Source: Hippasteria phrygiana
Lineage: Eukaryota > Echinodermata > Asteroidea > Valvatida > Goniasteridae
Length of the DNA: 64,000 nt
Direction: 5' to 3'
NCBI GenBank assembly: GCA_037893225.1
Contig: JAZGUH010000123.1
Location: 906,001-970,000, forward strand
This document shows, one piece after another, positions 31,200-43,094 of the stretch (the first letter of the stretch is position 1; each line of letters opens with the position of its first letter). The position numbers and the translations under genes were made by a program. A model generated the notes under the pieces. That model ran no database searches. It was not told where the DNA came from and saw only the letters and a program-made list of their open reading frames with translations.

Positions 31200-32477
31200 T
31201 GGTTGAATGGCAATATTGTCAATTGATGGAACAAAATTATGGCAAAATACAATATGAACCCCCAAAAAACGATGTATGCTGTATACAGGATACATATTTC
31301 CTCAAAAACAACATTTCACACCGCTTCACAACAATGCACGGGAGATGACTTGAATGCAATCATGTAGCCAAAGGCATACAATAGGGAAACAAACTTTAGT
31401 CAAAACGGCACACGCTCAGTTTAACAGACAACTTTATGTCTTTGGCAGGACAAAGGTTTGTATTGGCCCCACACTAGACAAGTATAGTATTGTTTCACAT
31501 CTTTATAGACCTGTTACCATTGAGCTTTTAGAAATAGAAGCCAGGTGAATTTTGATCACTTGTATGAACAATTTTCTCTAAGTTTTCCCTGATGAATTTT
31601 CAAAATTCCAGGATAATTATTTCGACCTATATCCAGTTTGACACGTCTTCAATGTTGTTGAAAGAGAGATAAAGAGGGATTTCCACACTAAAAAGCCACC
31701 ATAGCCAATCATCCAGTGGATACGCTGTTTGGCCATGAGACACAATATTACAGACTGACCACTTTCTCTTTTGGGCCAATCAAATTCCCTGATTTTTCCC
31801 CCGACTGGAAAAAGCGAAACCCATTTTCCAGGTTTTCCCTGATTTCCGGGATGCGATGGAAACCCCATGATGTTTCCTCTCTAAAGATTTGACCTGGGAC
31901 CACAAAACTGGAGAATGTATGTATTTGATGTACTGTGTGTTGCTGCAGCTCATTCCCAGCACATACTATAACCTTTTGAAGTCATGACTCTTTGTTTTGA
32001 AGAAATGAAGTTCACAGTCAGTGACTAATGCCAACTATTCCCTAGTGCACGGCAAAAAGAATTATCCTAGCAACCACTATAATACACTTTTGGTCACAAA
32101 AAAGGGTTTTCGAATGTAAAAATGTCAAAACTCGGAATCAACTTTCCAGTGGAATAACGGTTGCTTCTGCTTGCATCTCGGAATGTCATGGAGCAAACTT
32201 TCCACTCAATGAGCCACATCAATGAGCCACATCACATTTGTCACCCCAAGAGCACTACCTTAGTTTGTTGGCATTTTTTTTCTAAGCCATTTAGGGGGAG
32301 TTTAGTTGGTCTCACCAATTGTAGAAGTTACCCTGCCTGGGTCCATAGGTCTGAAAATTAGGATAATTTCTTTGGTATCTATTGAAGATTTATCCTCTAT
32401 TTAGATCTGGACCCAAGGAAAACTGTAAGGTGGAAGAGTTGCCAACCTAATATGTGGCCAACGCACCACCACTGTTG
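31200..32477. other. RFXAP 3' flank, no gene seen
   Basis: Contains two TTTTCCCTGATTT-type direct repeats (31575, 31788, 31836) and nothing coding that I recognise. Confidence 0.45.
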
Positions 32478-32548
32478 TAGACCTTTACCCAGAGTGGCTT
32501 TCAGTCTTGTGTTGGGCAACTTCCATAAAATATATATATATATAAACA
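32478..32548 (+). mobile_element. LINE 3'-end fragment, same family as 39.1-39.5 kb
   Basis: Holds ACCCAGAGTGGCTTTCAGTC, then TTGGGCAACTTCCATAAAAT, followed by a (TA)n tail. Nearly the same string closes the reverse-transcriptase fragment ending near 39480. A 5'-truncated insert is the simplest reading. Confidence 0.6.
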
Positions 32549-32677
32549 AAATTCTATTCAGTAAAACTGCCTTTTAAGTTGCTCAATTCAACAAAGACGC
32601 AACGAATAATTGATCGCTGCATTTATGCAAGAGCAGCCTTCGAGGAAATCCAGTGCGGGGCGAAAAAGTGGACGTTC

Positions 32678-32815
32678 TCATCGATGCGAGGGTTGCCCAT
32701 AGCCAAGGACTTGCTGCAGTCCTCTGCTCTTCTGCTGCTGGTGTTTTTGCTGCTGGTGTTTCTTCTGTTGCTGTTTCTGCAGGAAATCTAGCACGGCGGG
32801 GGACTGCATCAAAGC
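32678..32815 (-). CDS. RFXAP: RFXAP exon 3 and stop
   Basis: 138 nt including stop TGA at 32678-32680; acceptor TTGCCTCCAG. Encodes ALMQSPAVLDFLQKQQQ followed by two KHQQQ repeats and a short tail. The Gln-rich helix is the segment needed for complex assembly in human RFXAP. Confidence 0.93.
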   Translation of the reverse strand, partial: ALMQSPAVLDFLQKQQQKKHQQQKHQQQKSRGLQQVLGYGQPSHR

Positions 32816-35800
32816 CTGGAGGCAACAAAAAAAAGCGCAAATGTTGAAATTATTTATTAACCTTAACCTTCCCAAATCCTCCAAAATCCTCTTTGCCAAA
32901 TGGAGGAATTTGGAGGATTGAGGGTCTTTGAAAGTTAAAGCATTGGAGGATATTGGAGGTTTTTGCAGGATTGAGGGCATTAGAGGATTTTTGCCTCAGG
33001 AGGAAAATGGAGGATCCAGGTCATCATGCCAAATCTGGTGCTGGATGATTTCGGAGGACTGAGGTTACTGGGGTGTTTATCCAAAACCCACTAGTGGATT
33101 TTGCAGGATTCAGGCAGTGGTCCTCAGTCACAAACATTGGCGGATTTTGGAATCGGAGGATATTGGAGACTTCAGGCTAAATGTAGGAAAAATGATGTAG
33201 GGCGCTAGGGTTAATTCTGGATTTGATCCAAGGATTCTCCAAAAAGCAAACTTAATCACTACACAAGCCATGAACCCATCGAGAGGAGACAAAGAAGTAA
33301 ATGTTAGTTTCAGCTGTGGGAAAAAAAAATTGATATTATTTCTTAGGGGAAAACCAATGCGTGCAAACAGGTACTAACACCTCAATCTACACTGTGTCCC
33401 TGGCAGGACTCGAACCCAGGTCACCAAAGGTGGAAGACAAGAAAAGTACAACCAGACCAACCTGACTGCTCTTAAATTTTCCAGCTTCTTCCTTCTGATT
33501 AGTGCGTAAACTTACCAGAATAAAATCCTGTGACGACTTATTACTATCCTTGATCTATTTCTGCATCTGAGATTCTGTTCATTGCATTATAGGAAGGGAG
33601 GATCATGCAATTGACCCATCACTATTTGCGAGCTAACCACGCCCCTTTGACAACCCTATGGAATTTTGTGTGGTAATTGTTGTTTGTCTCAGATTCTGCA
33701 TGCTTTGCATCAAATTATAACCAATGTGATTGGACAATATTTTACAATCTGCGTTCACATGTGGCAGAGATTGGACAGCAGGCTTTATTTTGAAGCAAAC
33801 GAGGGCACTGTAACAGTTTTTAGGCTACAAACACAAGTGAATTCACGCTTATTAAACTAAGTTTATATATTGTGTTCATTCCAAAAATTACACTTGAACA
33901 ATCTGTAACTTTTTAAGTAAATTGGGCGTACTAAATCAGGACTCAAAACTCGCACCGGACCGCTGGACCAAGTCTAGTAGTTTGATTACTGATCTAGTGG
34001 TTTCCAAGACCAACAAGTCCAATGATCTAGTCATTTTTTTCTCACGTCACACTCACCTCACAGAGAAAGCAGCACAGAGTCCCCACAGCAATTTTGTACA
34101 AATTTTGTACACATTATGTCCTTACATTGTCCTGAATCGAAAAAAAAAAATGCCATACACAACCCAATTTGATTCAGACGGAAATGCAAAGATTTCTTCA
34201 ACAATATCAAGCTTAACGGAAATTAGAAACGGCACTGATCAGTTAAGTTGCTGACTCCATTACTCTTTACTATGGTAAAGGGTAGTTCAATATTTTCTAT
34301 TATTTAGCACTCTGACAGCATTTCTCTCACCAATTTCTTCTCATTCAAGACCTGTTCCAGCATGGATCCCTGCTCCCCCAGTCTCTGCCTGGATGCTGAC
34401 CCAATCCTGTCCCCTTGATGGTCAAGGCTGGGATTCTTCACTTCTACGTTGAACAAATCCTGTTTACAAGAGGAGACAAAAATGCGTGCTAAAAAGGCAT
34501 AGTAATTGTGAGATTATCAACTTTTTAATCAGAACAAATATTCCACGAGAGCTATCATGGTTTTTAATTGACCTATTGCTGTTAGAAGTTAATTAGGACC
34601 TGGCAGCACAACAGTTGTTCACTATACATTCAAAAAGCCCAAAGTTTGAAAACTGAATTCAATCTCTAAATATTTTTGGAAGTGATTTCTTTCTTGATCT
34701 CAGGTTACACTATTTCACTATCTTGGACCTTTGTTTCTAAAACCGAGGGTTCAAGACTCTAACAACTTTAAAAAGGTTATAGTAGGAGACAGGAATGGGC
34801 TACAGCAATACCCTATAAATCAAACTTTCTGGCTTACCCCATGCATTTTCAGGAAATACCATATCTCTATTTTCACTTTTGCTTTTTTCCACCTGTTATT
34901 TTTCTGGATGTGTTCTGGGTACATTAATTTGTGTGTAATTGAACTCCAAAAAGTCGAATCAACTTGTGCACTAGCTTGTAAACTGTACAATTCTCAGTTT
35001 CATAAAGTCACACATGTGTGCACAAAAACATATATGCAAACTCTCTTCAAAAGCTGGTTTTAAAAACTGGTTGAAAAACCTTTGAACTTGGTACAGACGT
35101 ACATAGACACAAAAATCTGAAATGATATGAAAAACAAGATAATCTGGACCAGAAATCTAGACATTTAAACATATGCTGTGGTACTGTGTGGTGACCGTGA
35201 CCAATTCAGCCTGGCCCAGCCCGATTTGCCCAATCAGGAAATGCTTGCCCAAGCCTGCCCAACCAGAGCCCAATTTCATGGCTCTGCTTACTGTTATCGA
35301 AAAATCCCCGCTTACTGTAGCAGAAGATTCTGTGCTTACGGCAAGCGTATTTCACGCATTAGCAGGGAATTTTGGCTCCTGAGCATGCGTACATCCCGTA
35401 ACTAAGGATTCTGTGCTTACAGGGTTAGCGCATAATTTTTCTGCTAGCGCTGTTAGCGCAAAATGGTGATCGTAAGCGCGGAAAGCTGTGGTTAGCAGAG
35501 CCATAAAATTGGGCCCTGCTCTTCACCTGGTTTGCCATGGCCTTGCGCCTCTTGTAGGTCTCCTTGTACGTCTTGTTCCGATGGTACTTGCACTTCCACG
35601 GTAGGAGCTGGTAGCGGCGAGATTTGTAGGCAGACTTCTCACAGTCCGGGGCTGTGCAGGTCATCTCCACCTTCTCCTCTTTGGAACACGTAGATGATGA
35701 CGAAGAGGATGATAATGACGATGCCGATTCTGCTCGCTGCTCCGAGCTGGAGTCCTGCTTGGTGAATGATGGTGAAGTGGGGGTTTCTCTCTCTGACGAC

Positions 35801-35874
35801 AGCTGGCTGTCCAGCTCGTTTAGGGCGGGTGCAGCAGAACCATCTTGGCTAGTCGAACATAGTGAACAAGACAT
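32678..35874 (-). CDS. RFXAP: Regulatory factor X-associated protein (RFXAP), three exons
   Basis: Subunit of the trimeric RFX complex (RFX5, RFXANK, RFXAP), which binds X-box promoters in the nucleus; in vertebrates it controls MHC class II genes. Exons on the minus strand: 35874-35527, 34459-34331 and 32815-32678, all phase 0 with GT-AG junctions, giving 204 codons. N-terminal part: low-complexity Ser/Glu stretch, then TCTAPDC...LPWKCKYHRNKTYKETYKRRK, matching the Cys/basic core of human RFXAP (TCTYEGC...KPWMCKKHRNKMYKDKYKKKK). C-terminal part: SMLEQVLNEKKL joined to ALMQSPAVLDFLQKQQQ, matching LLEQVLNQKRL...LLRSPEVVQFLQKQQQ. Human RFXAP is 272 aa; the shorter length is in the N-terminal acidic region. 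Just upstream of the ATG, TTTCATTACAG|AT looks like an acceptor, so an unseen 5' exon is likely. Confidence 0.93.
32857..33214. mobile_element. TTAA/CCCTAAC element, family 2
   Basis: Ends TTAACCTTAACC and GCTAGGGTTAA. Full of TCCTCCAAAATCC and GGAGGATTTTGGA units. In RFXAP intron 2, about 40 bp from exon 3. Confidence 0.7.
33395..33445 (-). mobile_element. Short tRNA-like SINE remnant
   Basis: Minus strand GGTGACCTGGGTTCGAGTCC followed by TGCCAGGGACACAG contains a B box; nothing more of the element is recognisable. It lies in RFXAP intron 2. Confidence 0.45.
34331..34459 (-). CDS. RFXAP: RFXAP exon 2
   Basis: 129 nt, phase 0; acceptor GTAAACAG, donor GTGAGA. Encodes DLFNVEVKNPSL...RQRLGEQGSMLEQVLNEKKL. 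The SMLEQVLNEKKL end lines up with human TLLEQVLNQKRL. Confidence 0.92.
35266..35516. mobile_element. CCAATTT-GGAGCTGCTAAGC MITE, copy C, beside the RFXAP exon 1 donor
   Basis: Left end GAGCCCAATTTCATGGCTCT GCTTA, right end GGTTAGCAGAGCCATAAAAT TGGGCCC. The interior repeats TGCTTACGG/TTAGCGC motifs. Its right edge is about 10 bp from the RFXAP splice donor at 35521-35526. Confidence 0.8.
35527..35874 (-). CDS. RFXAP: RFXAP exon 1 (first recognised coding exon)
   Basis: 348 nt from ATG 35872-35874 to donor CAG|GTGAAG. Holds the Ser-rich segment (run of eight Ser) and the conserved Cys/His/basic block. A MITE ends about 10 bp downstream of this donor. The acceptor-like site right before the ATG suggests more 5' sequence elsewhere. 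Confidence 0.9.
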
Positions 35875-36009
35875 ATCTGTAATGAAATGAGACGACAGTT
35901 GTTTGAATGCTCTCCACTCCAGCTACCTCACTAGGGCTCATTGTGTAGGGGTGCCACAAATTTGTTCTGCAGTGGCATATATTTCAGGGAAAATCAGTTT
36001 TACCCCACA

Positions 36010-36192
36010 TTCTGTCCGGCTGTTATTAATGGGGTGCTGGTATGCCAATAAGGGCTTGAGCAGCTAAGCATAATGCACACAATAGGCAAACGGTGGATTG
36101 AATATGTGCAGGAATGTGCATATAGATGACAACCGGGCAGGTGGTCTTTCTCAAACCGCAGCTATGGCCATCGTCTGTATTCAATGGATTAA
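36010..36192 (+). repeat. Dispersed repeat, copy 2
   Basis: TAAGGGCTTGAGCAGCTAAG, GGGCAGGTGGTCTTTCTCAA and GGCCATCGTCTGTATTCAAT GGATTAA match copy 1 at 7.3 kb. It lies upstream of the RFXAP coding start. Confidence 0.7.
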
Positions 36193-36199
36193 TTAACTA

Positions 36200-39061
36200 C
36201 TGTGTTTCTGCACAACTGCAGTCTTCGGTGTGCAGGAGTACCCAGAAGGCCACAGGCCTCGGACAGAGAGACAAAAACAGGGCATAAAATATGAAACTCG
36301 GTCCTTTACATGATTGACAAGAGTACTTGTAGGAATTTTTCTTAGGAACCTCCCCAAATAAATAACTCAATCAAGTTCTTTGTACTTTGTCAAGCCCCAT
36401 GTAAAGTAATAGTGGCTGGACTCTGGTAAGGTAAGTTCTTAATCCATCAAAAGCCCGCCAAAATTAAGGTGTGGATTTTGGTGGATTTGAAACAGTTACG
36501 GTTTTGATTTATAACAATGATCGTAACTCATCTGCCTATCAATGGTTACCCCTCACCCCCCCCCCCCCCCACTCCTCCTCCCACCCTAGACAGGCTGTTC
36601 CATCTCTGCTGTGGAGACTGCCATTCTACAAGTGTATTAAAGTGCACATGTTAGAATACCAAATACCATGACTAATCCAATCTGAGGCCAGTGGGGACAT
36701 ACATGTAGAAACATGGGGACTATGCTAGTTAGGGTGGGGAGGGGGGGGGGGGAGGGAGGGAGGCATACATGTGCAATGGAAGTCTCAAATTTTCGGACTA
36801 GGATCATTCTTGGCATATGGTGAAGTAAAAAAGGAACATGTTTAGCGTCCCCGCCCACTTCCTGGATTTTTACTAATTTTTACCAGTGAAAAAATTAGGT
36901 GAAAAAACCCAAATTGTCAACTGATCCATCAAAAAATAAAATACAAGCTTACTAAAACTATTAACCCCTTGAGTATGGATGACGCCAAATGGCGCAAAAA
37001 AACCCAGTGGCACCAGGTCGGATGACGTTATTTGCCGCTATTTGTGCAGTTTCAATCCATTGTTGGATTATTGTATGTTATGCTTGACTGCACAAGCACA
37101 TTGCAGCCGTTTCACTTGGTTGCACAGGCCGCCCCGGCACCGAGACGCCTCCAAACCCACAAAGCATTGAGAATGTCGAAAAGGTTTATTAACTATAATT
37201 AAGTGTCCGGAAATTGGGCAATAACATTACATTGACTATTTAGTACACATGGCAAATACATTACCAAAAGCACACATTCACTGCAGACGAATCACTTGCG
37301 TTCCTTATTCAGTAGGTCTATGTCTATATGACAATAAAGTATGTCTTACATTAAGATATGACTTTGATGCTAGCTTCAGACAAGGAAAATCTGTGACAAT
37401 GCACTACAGACCGTGAGAATGTTGATGTTTATATGCGCGATAATAGCGTACAACGTATAGAAGTCTGGGTACCCGATTAAAGTTTGGCTCCCAATTTCGA
37501 CAAATGGTAGTAATAACGGTTTAAATGCTTCTGGGAACAGACTATAACTACCAGACTATTCAATTCCGTTCGATGAAAGCGTTGACAGAAGAAAACATTG
37601 TGCGCTTCCACTCATAAATATAACGATAATTTTGAGAGAAATGTGTAACTTTTTTCAAATAAATAATAATGCCATTGATGTCCGTGTACAAACAGAAGAT
37701 ATTCGTCTGTTTTTTGGTGTTCTGTTTAACTTCACGGTAGTTAGAAAACCGAATTGGAGGTCTTTGCCCCTCCAACAACAGCTGAACAGGAAACCTCGCT
37801 AACGTTTACGCTTGTCCAATGGTCCAACGCAGTGACGGTTGCTGGAAGCCCCTACAAGTTTCTACACTTTATACACAATTTCAGTAAGTGTAAAGATTAC
37901 AGGGAAATAATGTAGCATCCTGTGGGTAGGTAGTCCAGCATTTTGTTTTTTTTAACTATTTGTCACAAATTTGAAATCAATGGAAAGGGAATTGCAACAC
38001 AAATTGAATGGTATGAAAATTAGCTCAACAAGCTCTTGTATTTCAGAGTTATGGCACTTTAATTTTTTAAAGGTGTAAATTTGGGTTGCCGGTGTCTGTA
38101 AATGTGGCAACTTATGAAGTAACTTTCTCACCTCCAAGTTTGTGAATTAAGCAGATGAATAATAAGATAAACCTTTTCTCCATATAATACTTCAATTGTT
38201 TGTGCTTTGGACTGCTAAAAATACTAATTATTGCTTGAACTTGAAGACCCCCTAATTTTGCATGGGTTCATACGGTCCAAAATGGTGGACTCCCAACTGT
38301 GGGTAATACAGGTAAAATAACTCTTCCACCTGATAATCGTTTAGTTTTAGGACACCTCTGTTTAGTTCCATTCATAAATCAAAACTCTGCCCTCTTTCCA
38401 CAAAATTAAGCTAGCTGATACTAGTGAACTATTTTAGTATTTAGCATGTTTAGATGATTCCAAATACATAAAGTAACATTTCTTGCCAAAGTTTAGGTAT
38501 TGAGTCCCGAAACATAAAAGTGTCTTTTAGCTAATGGAATATAAATCCGGATTTTTCAACATTCGGTTCGAATTCCTCTATTCGGTTTCGATTTTTGGAA
38601 ACCAGATATTCGAAAGCAACCTAAAAAAGAAATTAAGCCTTCCATTTTTTTGTGACATTATGTTTTTGTGTCATTTAGCCCGTGAGAAAGATTGACTGTA
38701 ATAAAAATGTCAGGCACTCCTAAATGTTATCAATAATGTGAACGTCATGGTAATGGGTGGGCACCATTTTCAGTTGTGCATCTATTCTGGTGGTGTGGAT
38801 CTCTAAGATTCAAGTTTAAGAATATTGGAGCCATTGTGGAAAGGAGCATGAGAAAAAATAAACAGCAAGTTTGGGCAAGAACTAAACAGTTGGCAATTGT
38901 TGGACTAAGCATTGCCCGAACTCTGTCTATTCAACTAGGTCAAGTCGTTCATCTGAAACCGGCCTACAGGAAATGGCTGCCCTCTCGGAAGCAGTGTTTT
39001 TGTGCCAAACTGTGATTAGTGAAGGGGGGTCAGTGACATGTTGTTCGACTGGAATCGTTCA
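36200..39061. other. RFXAP upstream region; repeats only
   Basis: Family-2 fragments near 36430-36490 (CCGCCAAAATTAAGG), poly-C/G tracts at 36558 and 36736, and an ATTCGGTTTCG fragment at 38560-38612 like the TA-flanked MITE. An unseen 5' RFXAP exon could lie here; a CCAATGG box at 37817 (ATTGG on the gene strand) is the only hint. Confidence 0.4.
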
Positions 39062-39480
39062 TGCTTGAAGTGCATTGTTAATTTGGTTGGAGAAGAGTTG
39101 GGCTCAACTTTACAATCAGTCTCTCACCGGAGATCTGTTGCTACTCTTAGTCTGTTCTACAGATATTTTAGATGTTCCACCGGCTTGTCCAGCTTGGTTT
39201 CTCCAGTAAGGGTCGTTTGAGCATAAAACTTGGCTTTCCGCCTGTTTCCACCAATATACTCTATGTACATGTACCCAGATGTAGAACAAAAAGCTATGTC
39301 AATAGCTTTTTCCGTTGTTCTGTATCTTTGTGGAATTCTTTGCCTGGTCCATGTTTACCTTAATCTTACTATCTTTCCTGCTTCAAAAGGAATATTAATT
39401 CCTACGCTTTATCTTTAATTCTTTAGGGGGCCTATACCTTGAGTGGCTTTTAGCCTTGTTTGGGGCAAACTTCCATAAAA
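39062..39480 (+). mobile_element. LINE (non-LTR retrotransposon) 3' fragment, reverse transcriptase C-terminus
   Basis: Two frames carry conserved end-of-RT-ORF pieces: SVSHRRSVATLSLFYRYFR then GLSSLVSP, and after a frame change VPRCRTKSYVNSFF then SVSLWNSLPGPCLP. The patterns HRR.VASLSLFYRY, PRCRT..Y.NSFF and LWN.LP are typical of non-LTR ORF2 tails. The 3' UTR piece GAGTGGCTTTTAGCCTTG...AACTTCCATAAAA recurs at 32494-32530. Truncated and frameshifted. Confidence 0.8.
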
Positions 39481-42440
39481 CATTATGTTAGCGAGCATTC
39501 GCTTTGTGTGACAACTCTACTGGATGCTTGGTTGACCAGTTGTCCTTGACAGAAGCAGTGCATGGGAGAACTTTGAAAATCCAGGTACATGTTCAGTGTA
39601 ATTATATACCAAATAAATACCAGTTGCAGAGAGTAGCTGTATTTGTGGACTTTTGTAGGGACTTTTCAATAGTACCAAATCACTGAAATAGACAACCAAT
39701 AATACAATATCATTGCAAAAATTCCAGAATTTACCTTTACACCAAAGTTACAAAGTTACAAAGAACAAGTGAACTGAATGCTACGAAGGATTAAAAACAA
39801 TGTACAGGAATAAAACTGCACAGTGATCTACCCAATGATCGTTCAGGGGTGGGATTGGCCAAAAATAAAAAATCCACAAAAAATCAACGAGGACCCCAGA
39901 TCAAGATATAATATCATTTGCCTAAAAAGGCACCCCATTAACATATTCGTTATTGGACTACATTGTGTATATCCACTATTACAGGTAAAACCCCCTTTTT
40001 GAAAACACCTCAGGAATTCCAGATTGCAAAAGAGATTCTTTAAAAATCCTGACAAATCTCACCCCTGCTCGTTAGCACTTCGTATTTAATGTATATGAAT
40101 ACATTCACGTAAGTTTCTCTTGCAGTTAATTTTTCTACCCTTTTTCATGTTCAGTTTAATATAGAACTTCACTATAACACACATCATGGTATTCACTAAA
40201 AATGTTCAGTATTTGTGGTCGTTTGGTGTAGTGTATAATTATATGGAGTGTATTGAATACAACAATTTGACAGCCAATATAAGGATGTCCATTATATACA
40301 TGTAGCCAAATGTTTAGTTTAACGGTGCTTATTACAGTGAATTTCTACTGTACTGGGAAAAAAATGCAGCGCTCAGCTTTACAAACAGAAATTGAGGGGA
40401 AAATGATCAGTTAAATTAGATTAAACAAAGGACCCAATATAGAAAATATAAATTAAAAAATCCCATATAATCTAATGGGATGATTATTAAAAGCCAAGCA
40501 CTGTGTCCATGCTTTAGGGGTGTATCACCCTGAGAAATAAAAATTAATTTTCAAATTGAATTGCAAATTTGTAAGCATCAAATAAGTGATGAGCTTTCCA
40601 ATGAGACATACAAATGTACCACAACAAAGTCTGCCAATGATAGATAAGTTACAGATTTGTTAAGATTCATATTTTGAATTAAGAGTGGAGCATTTCAAAT
40701 TCCTACAGTACTAATGTATGTGAATCTTGGCACCTACATGTAAGTCGTTTTTGTTTGTTTTTTTGTAAAAAAATGATTTTGTGCTCCTCTTGTAATAACA
40801 TTTTAATTCACTTTCTTAAATGCATATTTAACTCAAAATGAAATCCCTTATAATTGAATGGGATGTCAGTAACATTTTAGTCAACTTCAGCATATTTAAC
40901 TCAAAATGGAATCATCATTTATAATTGTAAATTGTTCCCTCACTATAAAGGCCACTTTCCTTCAAGCTGGTAAATTTGGAATTGCTGGTCAAGGGGAAAA
41001 TTAAAACCAGTATTCCACTGGGCAGCCTGTTTGTCAATTAGAGACTACACGCTGGAAACAAATTGGATGATAAGCGTCTATGGACCACAGCTGGTCAGCA
41101 GAGATATTGATTTTTCTTAAATTCCCTCTTCCTACCAGCGCATTCAGAGATATACATGTACAAAAATCAGGCCAGATAAAGACAGCTGAAGTTTCATCAG
41201 GGGGCTGATGCAATCGGCTAAGCCACAGAGCTTACTGCAAGTGGGCAAATAAATCAACGACTAGTCACACAGATGCAGGTTACAATTGGAGATTAATCCC
41301 ACATATCGGCCATTTTGTAGGTCAAGGATTCTGAAAGTTAGCATGGTGTGTGTGTGTGTGTGTATGGTATAATATTGAGATCTGCATTCTCTATTGCAAT
41401 GCATATTGATTAGTAATGATTTTTATGGAGGGGAATGACCAATTTGACAGAAATGACCAAATTTGGAAGATGAGCAAGGTCTGCCTTTTTATGATTGAAA
41501 TGATATTGGTACTGTTCTTGTGTATCTAAGCAAAGTAAAATAGTAAAAAATAGTAAAAAACCTAAATATGCTGTTCTTAAAAGAAGGTATGTCATGTTTC
41601 ATAAAACCACTTATAATCTAGTTGGCAATGATCATGTGGATATCATCCAAAAAGTGATTGTTGTTAATATTTGTATTAACCCTAACATTCTCAAATATGA
41701 TTTTGCATGTACCCGAGGGGTGAGGATAATTCTAAGTACCACAAAAAATAAATTTGGTGTCAAATGAATGAAGAATGCTCTATCTAGTGATTAACACCCC
41801 AGCTCTATGAACATTGTAATTATAATTTTTTGTTAATTTTTTAAAGGAAAATTTGTATTTGTACTTCAAAAAATTCCATGGCAGCCTGTGCCACGCTAAC
41901 AAGTACTGATTGACCACTTGTTAATTAACACTTCTTGCTGCTTGATAGTCAAACATTCTTTGGAACATGCATTTGGCGGACAAACTGTGTGGCATGGTTG
42001 TAGATTTTTTTTATCAAAATGTTAATATTTTTTAATTAATTTTTTTTTTATTATTTGAATTCTGTATTTGTTGATTTTATTAATTTTGAAAATCAAACTT
42101 TTTCAGAAAATTGTACGTGCTTGTTATGAATTTAAATTATGCATCTTTTCAACAAGTATTTGCACATGTACTAACACAGTGGTAATCACTAATCCAATGG
42201 TAATCACATCAGCTGTAATCCATTAGCAAAGGAGTTTTCCGGATTCCCTCCATATTAGTTTTCTTTCAAGTGAAACTTGGTAACCTCCTTACTTCAAAAG
42301 TTGAATTTCCCCTTGAACTCCTTGGGAACTCCTGTACTGTGAAACTGCAGTCAATATTTCTGCAGCCTGGGACATGTTAGAAGGCATTAAATTTGATATT
42401 TTTTTCATGCGCCAGAAAATTTTATACAACACCTGAATAA
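39481..42440. other. No recognisable feature
   Basis: About 3 kb of AT-rich DNA. A single TTAACCCTAAC end is seen at 41677 without a clear partner. Confidence 0.45.
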
Positions 42441-42640
42441 ATCCCGCCATCCGATTGGTAGATCGTCGATCACGTGCATTGAATTATTTGACCCATCACA
42501 CGATTCGAACCCGCACCGCCAAAAACGTTCTATCACATGGTTCTATCAAACGGTGCGCGCGCATTGATAGAACCAAAAGAACTTCCCTAATATCACGGTC
42601 ACTATTGGTGGCGCTACAACAGGGCTGTCATTCACACAAC

Positions 42641-42930
42641 ATGGCGGCCGAGTTTCCCGAACTGCCGCAGTTTGTTCTCCCAACAATCGACCAAATATTA
42701 GAACTCATAGGTGATGCTGATGCTAAAAATACAAAGAGGCAAATCAAATATGCAGTGAAACGATTAGATGAATTTGCAAGACACGCAGGAAAAACAATTG
42801 AAGCTTTAACTGATTCGGATCTCGACAATTTTTTGTCGCGGTTTTATGCGGGACTGAGAAGGTAAACCGCACGTTGTACACCAAGAAATCCATGCATGCA
42901 ATCTGTCAGATATATTCAGGCTTTGTATAA
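42641..42930 (+). pseudogene. Crypton-type tyrosine recombinase N-terminal fragment
   Basis: From ATG 42641 the frame reads MAAEFPELPQFVLPTIDQIL, then AKNTKRQIKYAVKRLDEFAR, TIEALTDSDLDNFLSRFYAG and LRR. A single frame change then gives LYTKKSMHAICQIYSGF before a stop at 42928-42930. NTKR..K.....L..FA, (I)..L...DLD..L..F(Y) and LY..KS(M)..I follow the SAM-like N-terminal domain seen in Crypton-derived proteins (established family pattern, recalled). The catalytic R...HxxR...Y domain is absent from the window. The fragment is followed at once by a large palindrome (42933-43094). Confidence 0.6.
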
Positions 42931-42932
42931 AA

Positions 42933-43094
42933 CAAATAATGAATGTTTCACATTCGTGCAATGGTAAGAATAATTTTATTCGGTGACAGATGGAATGTCC
43001 CATTCCACTCGGCTTCGCCTCGTGGAATGGAATATTCCATCTGTCACCTCATGAAATTATTCTTACCATCGCACTCATAAACATTAATTATTTG
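42933..43094. repeat. Large imperfect palindrome, about 162 bp
   Basis: Left arm includes TGGTAAGAATAATTTTATTC and GACAGATGGAATGTCCCATT; right arm includes AATGGAATATTCCATCTGTC and AATTATTCTTACCA. The loop is TCGGCTTCGCCTC. Begins 2 bp after the stop of the Crypton-like fragment. Confidence 0.85.

Noticed and set aside
30914..31295. Pro/His-rich minus-strand frames
   Set aside because: Direct translation of the GGGGT satellite.
32579..32847. Plus-strand frames rich in Leu/Ala
   Set aside because: Antisense of RFXAP exon 3 (CAG repeats).
35654..35890. Plus-strand Asp-rich frame
   Set aside because: Antisense of the Ser-rich part of RFXAP exon 1.
38560..38612. Third copy of the TA-flanked ATTCG MITE
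   Set aside because: Only ATTCGG/TTCGAA words are shared; no ends or target site could be placed.
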